In this document: one piece after another, positions 25,422 to 35,500 of the stretch
How positions within the stretch are numbered: position 1 is the stretch's first letter
How the letters are laid out: each line of letters begins with the position of its first letter
Notes under the pieces: generated by a model
Told to the model about the DNA's origin: nothing
What the model saw: the letters and a program-made list of their open reading frames with translations, nothing else
Databases searched by the model: none
Made by a program: the position numbers and the translations under genes
Origin: CBDCWQ01 sp965223435
GTDB lineage: Bacteria > Myxococcota > Kuafuiibacteriia > Kuafuiibacteriales > Kuafuiibacteriaceae
DNA: 64,000 nucleotides
NCBI GenBank assembly: GCA_965223435.1
Contig: CBDCWQ010000023.1
Coordinates: forward strand, 1,302,001-1,366,000
Direction: 5' to 3'

Positions 25422-25872
25422 ACATAGTCAGATGGAAGATGGATCAATCTGGGCTGGAGTTCCTCGATGGTGGACAGGCGAAAGGAGAGCGGGATCAGAA
25501 GAACCCTCAATCTACTCGGTTTGAACCGTCTCCTTCCCGGGAAACACCGGCTCCTGCCATCGCGCCACTCAAAAAGACCGACCGATCCCATTTCGAACCA
25601 ACCGGAACCGCAATCTTCCAATCTTACACAGAAGCAACCTGGATTGACTCAAGAGGGCATAGCCCCCTACAGCGGCTACAAGACTAAAATCATGTAGCTT
25701 TTCGGCTTCGGGGCGGGCTCTAGGGTAACTGGAAACTATGCCGCTACGGGAATGGGCTCACGAGCTAGAGCATCTTTTCTTAGGAATCTCCCATTACTAT
25801 CGCCCCCAATTCAACCTGCACCTGTGGGGACTGAGCGGAGGCAGTCTCCCCTCCCATCCTGCACGCGACTCC
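25422..25872. other. Gene-free stretch
   Basis: Spacer downstream of the 140-residue ORF and of the convergent propeller lipoprotein gene. Several short frames (for example 25467-25697 plus) overlap one another and none has a recognisable domain or good start. No clear terminator was found. Confidence 0.45.
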
Positions 25873-28521
25873 TCAGCGTAAACGTCGAATGGTACGCGGG
25901 CTTGCGATGCCCCAAACGGCCCGAGCATCGGGCGATCCTCCGAGACGTTTAATGCCCACACCCGCCCGCGCCGTGACCTGCCAGACACCATTCCAATGGT
26001 GAAGATCGCGCTCATCCAAGACCCAAACCTCGCTGGCTGTGGCCCAGATGTCGACCACACGACCCGTTAACTCGAGGCTCGTTCGGGCCACCGACCATGC
26101 ACCGTCTCTGTATCGCAACACAACACCGCCCTCTGGACATGCTTGTCCACCGAACGAACGGGCGCCCACCCACACATCGCCCGGTCCAGCCACGGACAAT
26201 GCGGATAGAACGAGACCATCGCAGGGAAGGGTTACCACTTTACCACCAGTCTCCGTGACGTGAAGAAGCTCATCCTTGCCTAAGAACCAAATGTCATTCG
26301 CGCTGCTCCCATCGACGTGCGATAAGAACCGAGGTACTGGCCCCACATCAATATCGACGAGCTCCGTGCCGTTGAAGTGCTTTACGGCACTGCTCGCGTT
26401 GTCTCCTGCTGCGACCCAGATATCATCCGTCGAAGAACCCCATACTGCCCGCAATTGATAGCCGCTATTTGCGACAACGGTCCACTTCGAGCCGTCCCAG
26501 TGCTCCATGAATCCCGCTGCGTGGCTTCGAGCTGGATATTGATTCGCACCTACAAGATAGAGGTCGTCCGGAGCCAAACCCCAAATGTCGAAGTTTCCGT
26601 CCTCGACATTGCTTGTATTCGCATCGTTGTGGTTTTTGGGTAGTTCTCGCCAATCGCGCCCGTTCCACTCGAAGATGGCGCCATACTCGCCCGTAGCCCA
26701 CGCGCGATTGGCAGAGAGTGCAAACAAACTGAACAGCTTCCGCTCACTCGCCCCAAGGTCAGGAGCAACGGTGTCCCATAAAAGGTGCAGCTTTTTGTCT
26801 CTATTCCACCAGTGCATTCGCCCGCCAGACCCAGCGAACCAGACGTCATCGGGCCCAGTGCCCGCGAGCTGATATGCATCTTTGGGCGACAGTCGACGAA
26901 CCCAGCTTGTACCATCAAAATGGTACGCCCCGTTGCCACCAACGAACTTAAATTCCGTTATCGCCCAAACGTCCGTTGAGCTTGCCGCCCAGATGCCACG
27001 CACATTGCTTGGGGCCCCTGGGTGCTCCGTCCAGGCGCTGCCATCATAGTGAAACACGGTCCGGCCCGTGGCCGCCCACATGTTGTCGTCGGTGACGCGA
27101 GACAACTGGAACACGCCGTCGTTTCCAATGCGAGCCGAGACCCACGTACCGTTGTTGTTTAAGGAATAGAGCCGCTTGAGGCCTGCCCACACCGCACCGG
27201 TTGAGGTCACCACCAATGCGTTGACCGCTTGTTCTGGTTCCAGGTCCACAGGGTAAACAGTCCAGGAGCCTCCATCCCACCGGTAGACCCGGCCTTTGTC
27301 GCCCCCCACCCAGACATTCGTGTCGCTCGTGCCGTGAATGCTACGCAGTTCGGTGCCAGGTGCGGGGCTCGATAATTCCTTCCAGTCCGCGCCGTCCCAG
27401 CGTAGTACGTGACCGGCGGCACCTACGGCCCAGACCGAGCCTGATGGCGAACCCCATACTCCAAAAAGACTCTCCGTAACGCCGGAGTCATATACGGACC
27501 AGTGGGAACCATCCCACCGCAAGGTCGCACCCTCGGTCCCTACAAACCAAACATGCTGCCCTCCTGCCGAGGTTCCTGCGCCCTTTAGACTCCATCCGTG
27601 AAGTATTGGCTTTTCCCAGCACCAGCCCCGCAAACAAATCGGGTGGCAACTTAAATCCAAGGCATCAATAAGTTGGTCGCAATCATTGTCAACACCGTCC
27701 GAGCAAAGCTCACCGGGTTCCTCAAGCATTGCTGGATTTCTTGTTGGATCGCGGTCGTCGCAATCGAGGCCCCCGCAGTCGACATCGACGAAATCATCGC
27801 TGTCCTGATCGCGCCCGCGACCGCGGCAGACGCCATTGTTGCACATGTCATCTTGGGTGCAGTCATCGCCATCATCGCAGTCTAAGGACGCAGCGATAAC
27901 CGTGTTTGTGCAGGTGTTGTTGATGCAGCGGTCCTCAGTACAGTCGTTCCGGTCGGAACAATCTTCGTCTTTGGCACATCCTCCGCAGCTGACTTCTTCA
28001 ATGTCGATCGCGCCATCGCAATCATCATCTTTGCCATTGTCGCAAAGACGGCCGGACTCAATAGCAACCGGTGGATCAAACGTGTGTCTGCAGATGTCTG
28101 CCTGCTCATCACACACATCAGAGGTACAGGGGTCAAAGTCATCACAGCGCCGTGGCCCATAGATGCACTCGGCAGCCTCACAATTGTAGCTGGTTAACGT
28201 TAAACAGAAACGGCCGGAATCGGCGCACCGGGCTCGAATTTCGTCCTCACTGAGCGTGCATGCCTGACGGACGCACTGCCCCTGACGGCAAAGGGCAGTA
28301 AGTTCCCGGCAGTCCGAATCTATTCGGCAGGCGACACAGCGGTCCGCCTCACAAAAAGGTCGTTCTCCCGGACAGTTCGACTCGCTCCGGCACTCTTTTG
28401 CTGACCCGCCGTCTTCGTTTGAACCGGCATTGACAGTGGGGCTCATGACCGGGGAGTCGTTGCATCCGATGACGCTCTGCACCAAAAGCAACGGCCAAGC
28501 CCGTGTCGCCCGAAGAAGCAT
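25873..28521 (-). CDS. Cys-rich, MopE-like and propeller lipoprotein
   Basis: About 882 residues from ATG 28521; a GTG at 28530 is nearer to GAGG and is the alternative. LVQSVIGC is a lipobox. Residues about 40-330 are Cys-rich modules with Asp-rich loops, including two MopE-type putative metal-binding motifs (GKDDDCDGAID and GVDNDCDQLID). The rest is a long series of short beta-propeller blades, recognisable by repeats of the type 'G-T-x-x-x-(D/N)-(V/I)-W-(A/V)-x-G' and 'W-D-G-x-x-W' (VFHYDGSAWTEHPG; AIFEWNGRDWRELP; MEHWDGSKWTVV). This is a common myxobacterial surface protein type, function unknown. It is transcribed divergently from the Ser/Thr kinase gene. Confidence 0.85.
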   Translation of the reverse strand: MLLRATRAWPLLLVQSVIGCNDSPVMSPTVNAGSNEDGGSAKECRSESNCPGERPFCEADRCVACRIDSDCRELTALCRQGQCVRQACTLSEDEIRARCADSGRFCLTLTSYNCEAAECIYGPRRCDDFDPCTSDVCDEQADICRHTFDPPVAIESGRLCDNGKDDDCDGAIDIEEVSCGGCAKDEDCSDRNDCTEDRCINNTCTNTVIAASLDCDDGDDCTQDDMCNNGVCRGRGRDQDSDDFVDVDCGGLDCDDRDPTRNPAMLEEPGELCSDGVDNDCDQLIDALDLSCHPICLRGWCWEKPILHGWSLKGAGTSAGGQHVWFVGTEGATLRWDGSHWSVYDSGVTESLFGVWGSPSGSVWAVGAAGHVLRWDGADWKELSSPAPGTELRSIHGTSDTNVWVGGDKGRVYRWDGGSWTVYPVDLEPEQAVNALVVTSTGAVWAGLKRLYSLNNNGTWVSARIGNDGVFQLSRVTDDNMWAATGRTVFHYDGSAWTEHPGAPSNVRGIWAASSTDVWAITEFKFVGGNGAYHFDGTSWVRRLSPKDAYQLAGTGPDDVWFAGSGGRMHWWNRDKKLHLLWDTVAPDLGASERKLFSLFALSANRAWATGEYGAIFEWNGRDWRELPKNHNDANTSNVEDGNFDIWGLAPDDLYLVGANQYPARSHAAGFMEHWDGSKWTVVANSGYQLRAVWGSSTDDIWVAAGDNASSAVKHFNGTELVDIDVGPVPRFLSHVDGSSANDIWFLGKDELLHVTETGGKVVTLPCDGLVLSALSVAGPGDVWVGARSFGGQACPEGGVVLRYRDGAWSVARTSLELTGRVVDIWATASEVWVLDERDLHHWNGVWQVTARAGVGIKRLGGSPDARAVWGIASPRTIRRLR

Positions 28522-28832
28522 GGCCGCCACACCTCAAGATTAGTGCGTCACTATCCTTCCCCGCAAGGCTGACAACGCTTGCTCCTCCCCGTTTTCAACT
28601 GTTCTCTGTTCAACGTGACTTCAACTCTTGAGCCAGGACCTTGTTCCGGGCGGAACACAAACGGGTCTGGTCCGGCGCGAAAATCTCGCCCACGGGCCGT
28701 TTTCTTGTTGGCACCGCCGATGCTTCTTGGTGCGGGGATGCCCCGTCGTATGGGCTACATGTCGGCATCTGCGTTTTTGAGGTGCCCTCGATGCCCCTTC
28801 CTCTTATTATGGGCACCTCGGAACCCCCAACG
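28522..28832. other. Divergent intergenic region between the propeller lipoprotein and the Ser/Thr kinase
   Basis: About 310 bases that must hold the promoters for two divergent genes. The kinase frame stays open back to 28641, but residues before ATG 28833 do not look like protein. No promoter could be assigned with confidence, and no hairpin or repeat stands out. Confidence 0.4.
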
Positions 28833-31568
28833 ATGCGAAATTGCACTGAATGCCGACTGATTTACGACGACAATGCCCCGGGGGTTTGTCCGGTCGATGG
28901 TCAGGCTCTTACCCCCGGGGTTGTCGGCTCCCGGGTCTTGGCTGAGCGATATCGGCTGGAAGAACGGATGGCGCAGGGCGCGATGGGGGTCGTTCTTCGG
29001 GCCACCCACCTTCTAGTGGGCTCCACGGTGGCGGTGAAGCTCATGCGCCCCCAAGATGCGGAGCTCAAAATTGCCATGGCGCGATTTCGCCGCGAAGCGG
29101 AGATCTTGGGGAAAGTCAAACACCCGAATGCGGTGTTGGTGATGGATTTTGGGGTCGAAGATCGGAGCTTTGGCCCCCTTCCGTACCTGGTGACCGAGTT
29201 CCTACGCGGGGAGCCTCTGAGTCGCCGGATTCGCGGAAAAAAACAGCTTCCGCTCCCCGAGGTGGTGGCGCTCATCAGCCCGCTTTGTGAGGCGGTGGAA
29301 GAAGCGCATCAGGTGGGGGTGGTGCACCGCGATATCAAGCCCTCCAACGTCTTTTTGGAGAAGCTGCGAGATGGCACCGAAATTGTGAAGGTTCTGGATT
29401 TTGGCGTCGCCCAGTTTGTTCACCGAAGCCCTCAAGAAGAATCAGCCGACGACGCGCCCCCGCAGGAGCAGGACTGGGAGGACCGGCAGGCCACCGATCC
29501 CGATCGAGATGTCACGCAGGTTCAGGAGAACGAGGCGAGCTTTTCAGGCTGCATGGTCGGTACCATTCCCTACATGGCGCCGGAGCAGTTTGGTGGCGAG
29601 CGCGTTTCGGGCAAGGCCGACGTGTACGCCATCGCCAGCATGATTTTTCGGCTGTTGTCCGGCCGATTGCCGTTTTCAGGATCCCAGCTGGCGGTGATCA
29701 GCCAAAAAATGCGGGGGATTCAGCCGTCTCTTCGGAACCTCGGTATCGACGTTCCCGAGCGCCTTGACGAGTGCCTTCGCCAAGCCTTTCACCTCGAACC
29801 GAAACACCGACCGGGCGTGCTGGAATTGGCTGCTGAGGTTCGGTTTTACGGCCGACAGCGGGCGCCCATCCGAGCCGACCATGCCAATTCTGAGGTGGTC
29901 CTTTCAGCGCTTACCGACATTGCGTCAAAACTGACAGATCTCAAGACCAAGCTTCAGGCCGTGGATTCCAACGTTCGGGACGAGTCCGATTACATCTTTG
30001 TCCGCGATCGCATCATCACCCTCGATCGGCCGTTGCTTCAGCTTACCCATCAGCTGCTCTCTCGCGAAACGACGCCGTTTGAGGCCGAAGAGGCGGCGCT
30101 TCTTGCGGAAAAAGCAGAGGCCCTCAAGACGGCCAGCGATCAGGCGACACGCGCCCTCACCGGACTGGTGGGCAACAGCAGCCGTCAGGCCGAGTTCCTG
30201 CAGTACTTGGAGGCGCTGGCTTTGCGGCTGAAGGCGAGTACCAGGAACCTGGATCGTATTCTTGGTCAGCTCCTTCGGGGTCACCGAGGGCCCAAGGCGC
30301 TGGCGCCCGGGGCTGCCTTGTTCGATGCTCCTGAGCTTGGGGCGCAAGCGGCAACCCTCCTCGACATCAGCGACGGTCTTCACGCCAAGGATCCGCTCGA
30401 CCGCATCGACGCCCTCGATGAGCTTCACAGCCACCACCGAGATGCGGTCATCGCGCACCTCGCCCGGCCGGAAACCGAAAAGTCGGTGCTGACCCGGCAG
30501 CTGCTCCTGGGCCTGTGGCAACATGCGGACTTGATCTTGGTCCGCGAACTTTATCCTAGGGACCGCCAGAGTCCTCCTATTTTGCCCCGGCTCGCCAATC
30601 TGCACCACGCGCCAGAAGCCAAACCTTTCCGGGTGCTGGCGAGCATTTTCCAAAGAGCGCGCTCTAGCACGCCTAGAGAAGCGTTTTTATTCGCCCAAAC
30701 GCAGGTAGACCCTCTCGAGGCGGATACGCGACGCGGCTTGTGGCGTTGTTTGCTCCTCCATCCGGTGCCTCAGATTCGTGAAGTTGCCCTTCGAAAGTTG
30801 AATTACTCAGACTTTTGGAACGTGGTGGCGCACCCCCGTTCGCCCTTGGCGCTGACGCAGCTGATTTTCGAGCGGGTCAGAAACAACGCCCCCCGCGAGT
30901 ATCTGAAGGTTTTCTTTTTGTGTGTCCACGATAAGGTCTTGGCTTGCCAGAACCAAAAGCAACTCCTTGATGCCTGCCTGCTTGTCAAAGCGTGTTTTCA
31001 AGTGGCCTGTTTTCACGAACACCTGGTTTTTGATCGCCTGGTCGAGTTGGAGCAAAACTTGCGAAAACGGTGTCAAGCTCGCGGCATCGAGCCCTTCGAG
31101 ATTGAAGCTTACGAAGCGCGCCTACAGGCTTTCCTCAAAGATGGGCCCGTGGAAGACCAGCCCCCTGACAATATGCAGCACGTACCGCTCCCGGTACAAC
31201 GGAAGATGGCGAGCCAAGGACACTTTCTCAGCTATTTCGTCTCCCATGCCAACGAACGGGTTGCACGAGAGACATTGCCCCATCTTCTTGCGTTGCGGGA
31301 CGTCACGCCCTTTCTTAAAATTCGAACCATCAATCGGGTGGTTCTGGTTGAGCTCACCAAGAACCGAAAGTTCTTCCTCAAAGGAGAGGCTCGCGTTGCC
31401 CTTCTTCACAATCCCAAGACGCCCGGAACCGTGGCGAGAAAACATATCCCGTATGTGACGGCAGAACGATTGCGGCTCCTGGTGAATGATAAACGGGCCA
31501 ATTCGGAAGTGCGCAAACTTGCCCAAGATTACCTCGATCGCATGGCCCATCGGGGCCGGAGCGCGTAG
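28833..31568 (+). CDS. Eukaryote-like Ser/Thr protein kinase with N-terminal zinc ribbon and long helical C-terminus
   Basis: About 911 residues from ATG 28833. Residues 4-20 hold a Cys pair and a later CPVDG, a small zinc-ribbon-like element seen at the head of many myxobacterial kinases. The Hanks-type kinase domain (about 40-330) has RMAQGAMGVVLRATHL (P-loop), AVKLM (Lys), VVHRDIKPSNVFL (catalytic loop), LDFGVA and IPYMAPEQF. An acidic insert lies between the DFG and APE segments. The remaining ~570 residues are helical, HEAT-like, with no recognisable sensor and no membrane helix, so the protein is probably cytoplasmic and scaffolds its own targets. It lies four bases ahead of rsmD. Confidence 0.9.
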   Translation: MRNCTECRLIYDDNAPGVCPVDGQALTPGVVGSRVLAERYRLEERMAQGAMGVVLRATHLLVGSTVAVKLMRPQDAELKIAMARFRREAEILGKVKHPNAVLVMDFGVEDRSFGPLPYLVTEFLRGEPLSRRIRGKKQLPLPEVVALISPLCEAVEEAHQVGVVHRDIKPSNVFLEKLRDGTEIVKVLDFGVAQFVHRSPQEESADDAPPQEQDWEDRQATDPDRDVTQVQENEASFSGCMVGTIPYMAPEQFGGERVSGKADVYAIASMIFRLLSGRLPFSGSQLAVISQKMRGIQPSLRNLGIDVPERLDECLRQAFHLEPKHRPGVLELAAEVRFYGRQRAPIRADHANSEVVLSALTDIASKLTDLKTKLQAVDSNVRDESDYIFVRDRIITLDRPLLQLTHQLLSRETTPFEAEEAALLAEKAEALKTASDQATRALTGLVGNSSRQAEFLQYLEALALRLKASTRNLDRILGQLLRGHRGPKALAPGAALFDAPELGAQAATLLDISDGLHAKDPLDRIDALDELHSHHRDAVIAHLARPETEKSVLTRQLLLGLWQHADLILVRELYPRDRQSPPILPRLANLHHAPEAKPFRVLASIFQRARSSTPREAFLFAQTQVDPLEADTRRGLWRCLLLHPVPQIREVALRKLNYSDFWNVVAHPRSPLALTQLIFERVRNNAPREYLKVFFLCVHDKVLACQNQKQLLDACLLVKACFQVACFHEHLVFDRLVELEQNLRKRCQARGIEPFEIEAYEARLQAFLKDGPVEDQPPDNMQHVPLPVQRKMASQGHFLSYFVSHANERVARETLPHLLALRDVTPFLKIRTINRVVLVELTKNRKFFLKGEARVALLHNPKTPGTVARKHIPYVTAERLRLLVNDKRANSEVRKLAQDYLDRMAHRGRSA

Positions 31569-31571
31569 CCT

Positions 31572-32147
31572 TTGGCAGGGAACCGAACTCCGGGAACGGT
31601 TCGGGTGATAGCCGGTGCCTTCCGAGGTCGCAAGCTTAAGGTCCCGAGTGGTCCGGCCCGCCCCACCCTCGATCGGGTTAAAGAGGCTTTGTATTCGGTC
31701 CTCTTTGATGTCGAAGATTTTCGGGTACTGGACTTGTTTGCGGGAAGCGGTGCTCTTGGCATCGAGGCCCTCTCACGCGGTGCCGCCGAAGCTGTCTTTG
31801 TCGACAGCCACCCCGAGGCCGCGCTGGCCATTCAAGAAAACCTACGGGCCCTGGGGGTTTCTCAGGCGCGCGGACAGTGCCTTCAACAAGCCGTCAGAAA
31901 GGCTCTGCCTACGCTCGAGGAGGGCTCCTTCGATCTCATTGTGGCGGATCCGCCTTACCAACAAGCTGAGTCCGTCACGCGCCTCCTTTTTGAGTCGGCC
32001 ACCCGCCTTCTTGTCTTGGGCGGTCGACTGGTCATCGAGCAGCCGTCGAGCTTGAGCACCGGGTCGACTGACTTGCCCGAGGGGCTGTCTGGCCCCTCGG
32101 AACGCCGATATGGAGACACCGCGTTGATGTTCTACGAGCGTATCTAG
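31572..32147 (+). CDS. rsmD: 16S rRNA (guanine(966)-N2)-methyltransferase RsmD
   Basis: Protein of 191 residues from TTG 31572. Family blocks are VIAGAFRGRKLKVP near the N-terminus, PTLDRVKEALYSVLF, the SAM-binding VLDLFAGSGALGIEALSRGA, and the catalytic DPPY (LIVADPPYQQA). It methylates G966 of 16S rRNA using S-adenosylmethionine. Length is standard. It begins four bases after the kinase stop and is probably co-transcribed with it. Confidence 0.92.
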   Translation: MAGNRTPGTVRVIAGAFRGRKLKVPSGPARPTLDRVKEALYSVLFDVEDFRVLDLFAGSGALGIEALSRGAAEAVFVDSHPEAALAIQENLRALGVSQARGQCLQQAVRKALPTLEEGSFDLIVADPPYQQAESVTRLLFESATRLLVLGGRLVIEQPSSLSTGSTDLPEGLSGPSERRYGDTALMFYERI

Positions 32148-32430
32148 CCCCGACCGTGGCCAAGGTTTTTCATGAGGGCCCCGACGTAGGGCGCTGACGT
32201 GAGGGGCAAAAACTGAACCAAGCGCCCCCCGGGCCCGCGGCCTCGACCGACCAAATGAACGCAATTGCCTACAATTGAACCTCCCCGGGTCATGTTGTGC
32301 CGGCAACTCAGGCGGCATTTGCTCGCGATCGCGCGGCACCGTTGTTCTTACCACTTTAGGCCTTTGTCGTGGGGAATTGGTCTTCTTGCCTGTGCACGCC
32401 GAAAAGCAACCCAAGCTGAGCACACGGTAC

Positions 32431-32446
32431 TGGCACGCTGTTTGTT
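32431..32446 (+). promoter_or_regulatory. Candidate sigma-54 promoter upstream of the giant lipoprotein gene
   Basis: TGGCAC-GCTGT-TTGT matches the -24/-12 consensus (TGGCAC-N5-TTGC) except for the last base, about 76 bases before ATG 32522. A weak alternative sigma-70 pair follows: TTGCCT at 32452 and TATAGG at 32474, spacing 16. The remainder of the 374-base gap 32148-32521 after rsmD shows nothing else identifiable. Confidence 0.35.
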
Positions 32447-32521
32447 CTGAGTTGCCTTTCTCTGGGTGTGCAATATAGGTTGCCGAGCTTGGGGCGATGG
32501 GATGGAAAGATTGTGAAGAGG

Positions 32522-35500
32522 ATGAATGAGAAACGGCTTGTCCATGGGCTTTTTTTAGGTGCATGGTCCCTTTTGTTAAGTCTCGTGCTGGCGTGCGACG
32601 GTGCGGGAACGGCGTCGCAAGATGGTCAGCCTTTTGAGTTCGGGCGCTCCCGAGCGGGACTTCAGGCTGGGTGGCATCTCGTTTCTACGTCGAGCACAAC
32701 CGAGATTTCTTTTCTTCAGGGTGTCTCTCGCGATCGGCAAACGCTGTTCGAGGTGGACCATGTGTTTCGCGCGTTGTCCAAACAGGTTGTCCCGAAGTTT
32801 CGCGTGGCGAAACGACTGAGGTCGAACCGCACGTATTGGGTCCACGTGGCCCCGAAAGGTGCGTCCGTGCGTGCCGAAGCCTTGAGCCCTCCGGCGGGTG
32901 GGGCAGAGGCTGCTGAGGGGCACTTTGTTGAGCTTGCCGAACCGACGCCAAAAGAACGCGTAGGAGAGGACATCTATCGCTGGGCTTTTGAGCGGCAAGC
33001 GCTTGTCGCGGTGTCTTCGGAGAAGATTCTAAAGCCCGGCATCTATTGGGTGGACCATCCTGGCGCCTGTGACCCCGGATCTTGGTTTTTCGCGGACGCC
33101 ATTCGGTTGGTTGCGACCTGTCCGGTTGAGCATACGCCTTTGACCTTGGTTCCGCGTGAGAGGTGGTCTTCTCTTGGTAAAAAGAGGGTGGCTGAGCCTT
33201 TTGGCCATAGCCCCAAGACCTTGGTGCTTCATCATACCGGGACACCCCAAGATGTTGACGTGGCGTCCTGGGAGCGTCTGGAGCGAAAAACGAAAACGGA
33301 GGCCGAGCTTCAGTTTCACTACATCATCGCCAAAGATGAGGCGGGTCAGTGGCAGGTCTACGAGGGGCGCGGCCTTGGGACGCCTCTTGGTGCGCTCGCA
33401 GAAGGTGGTTCGCGGGACGAAGTGCACATCGCTGTGATGGGCACCTATGAACCCTGGCAGCCAGAGCACGCAGAAGAAACGGCTTTTGGTTATGATTCGG
33501 GTGCGCCGGAAGCTGAGCGTCAGCCGCCGGCTGGGGCGGTGATTCGACTCATCCAGCTCGTTTCCTCACTCCGCGCTCAGTTTACAGATGTCGAAGCTTT
33601 GGTTCCGTACGGTCAGGGGTTTGATGCGCTCAGACCGGGTGCTTCGCTCAGCCCCGGTCGAGGGGCGCTCCACCTCGCGTGGTCCCTTCACGATCGTTTT
33701 TTCGTCAAGCGTGACAACCTGGTGCCTGTGCACCGTTTTGAAACGACGGCACAAACGAGCCACGTCCGGAACAGACCACAAGATGAACGGGGAGCGCTTG
33801 TGGTCCGGGACCGTGTACCGCCGGTCCTTTTTGTGGCCAGACCGCCCACAGCCGTTGCCTACAGCAAGACGGCAACCATTTCGGTTCTTGGCGAAGTGTA
33901 TGACGAACAGCTGATGACCTTTTCCGTCAATGGCATTGTTTTAGGGCAAGCGAGCAAGAGTTTCGAAGAGCAGATTTGGCTTGGCCGCGGACGAAACACG
34001 GTACGTTTTTTTGCCATGGATGCCTCCGGAAACACGACTGAAGTCGAAAAACACATTGTCTACGACGACCGACGACCCCGAATTGAGGTTCTCCCTCCGG
34101 ACCCCCAAACCATAGCGGTATCGTCTCGTTTTGGGGTTTACGGACGAGTGGTTGACGACAGTCTCGCTGAGCTCACATTGAACCAAGCGCCTCTCGAGGT
34201 CGTGGATGGGCAGTTTGTCATCTGGTTTGATCGAGGCGATTTCGAAGATGGGTTTTTTCCCTTTGAGGTCGTGGCAACGGATGCCGTGGGGCATGAGAGC
34301 ACAGCCCAGTTTGGACTGTCTTTTCAAGGTGGCCAGGTGCGCTTCGAGCCGGGTGAAAACACATCCAGCAACCAAGACGAAGTTTTGTTTGAAGACCCAG
34401 CGGTTGGATTCTATCTGGATGTGTTCGCTGAACAAGCCGGCACCGATGAGACGGTGCCACACTTGGAAGTGAAGACGCCACCTTCTGGAACCACCTTTAC
34501 GCGGTTCGAACGCGCCCGCATCGAGGGTTTTGTGGCAGACGACAATTTGGTGATGGTGCGAGTCAACCAAGTGGTTCTCAAGACCAAGAATGGCGATTTT
34601 GCGACCAGCGTGTTTCTCAAACAAGAAGAGACCGATTTCAAATTTGTGGCCGAAGATGCGGCCGGGAACCAAGAGGTCGTTCAACGAAGCCTGATTCTGG
34701 ACCGCGATGCGCCGGGTGTGACTTTGTCACATGTGCCGGAAGGTCCCGTCTACGCGCCCGAGTACACCATCTTGGGCACCATAGAGGATCGCTACCTTGA
34801 AGAAGCGAGTCTTTTGATGCCCGATGGGGAAAAAGTGGTGCTCGAACTCGATCATGGACGTTTCCAAAAGCCGGTGAACCTCGATGCGGGGCTGAACGCA
34901 TTCACGGTGTTGGCGTACGATCGCGCGGGCAACGTGGGTGCCCAGTCGATTGAGGTCTTTTACAAGACGGCGTCGTTTGTTGCATCGAGGCCGACCGAGC
35001 CGCCTCCGCTGATCTTCGGGTGGTCGCAGGATGGACAGGTGCATCTTCAGTGGGAGGCGCCCCGAAGATTCGCCGATCACGCGCTGATTCCTCCGGGCGT
35101 GAAACCCACCTATCGCATTTATCGCGATAATGTCTTGGTCCAAGAGCAGGCAGGAACCCGTTATGAAGAGAGCCCGCCTGGCCTAGAGGCTACGGTTTCT
35201 TTTTACGTGGTCGCTGTCGTTCAGGGCAAGAGTGGGCCACTTGAGTCGGGGCGATCCGATCAGATCGAAGTCTCTTTAAAGAATGAAGCTTCGGTCTTCG
35301 ACGTCGGTGCGTTTGAGTCCCCAGGCCAGGTTGCGTCATCGGCCCTTGCGGCCTCCACGCCCTTGACGGCGGTGAGTGTGATCGGGGGCAAAGCATACAC
35401 GCATATCGTTTTTGTGGATCGCGGCGATGGCGGTGAGCGAAGCGACCAGATCCGCTATCTAAAAAGTGAACAACTGGCCAAACGTGACTCGTGGAAGCAA

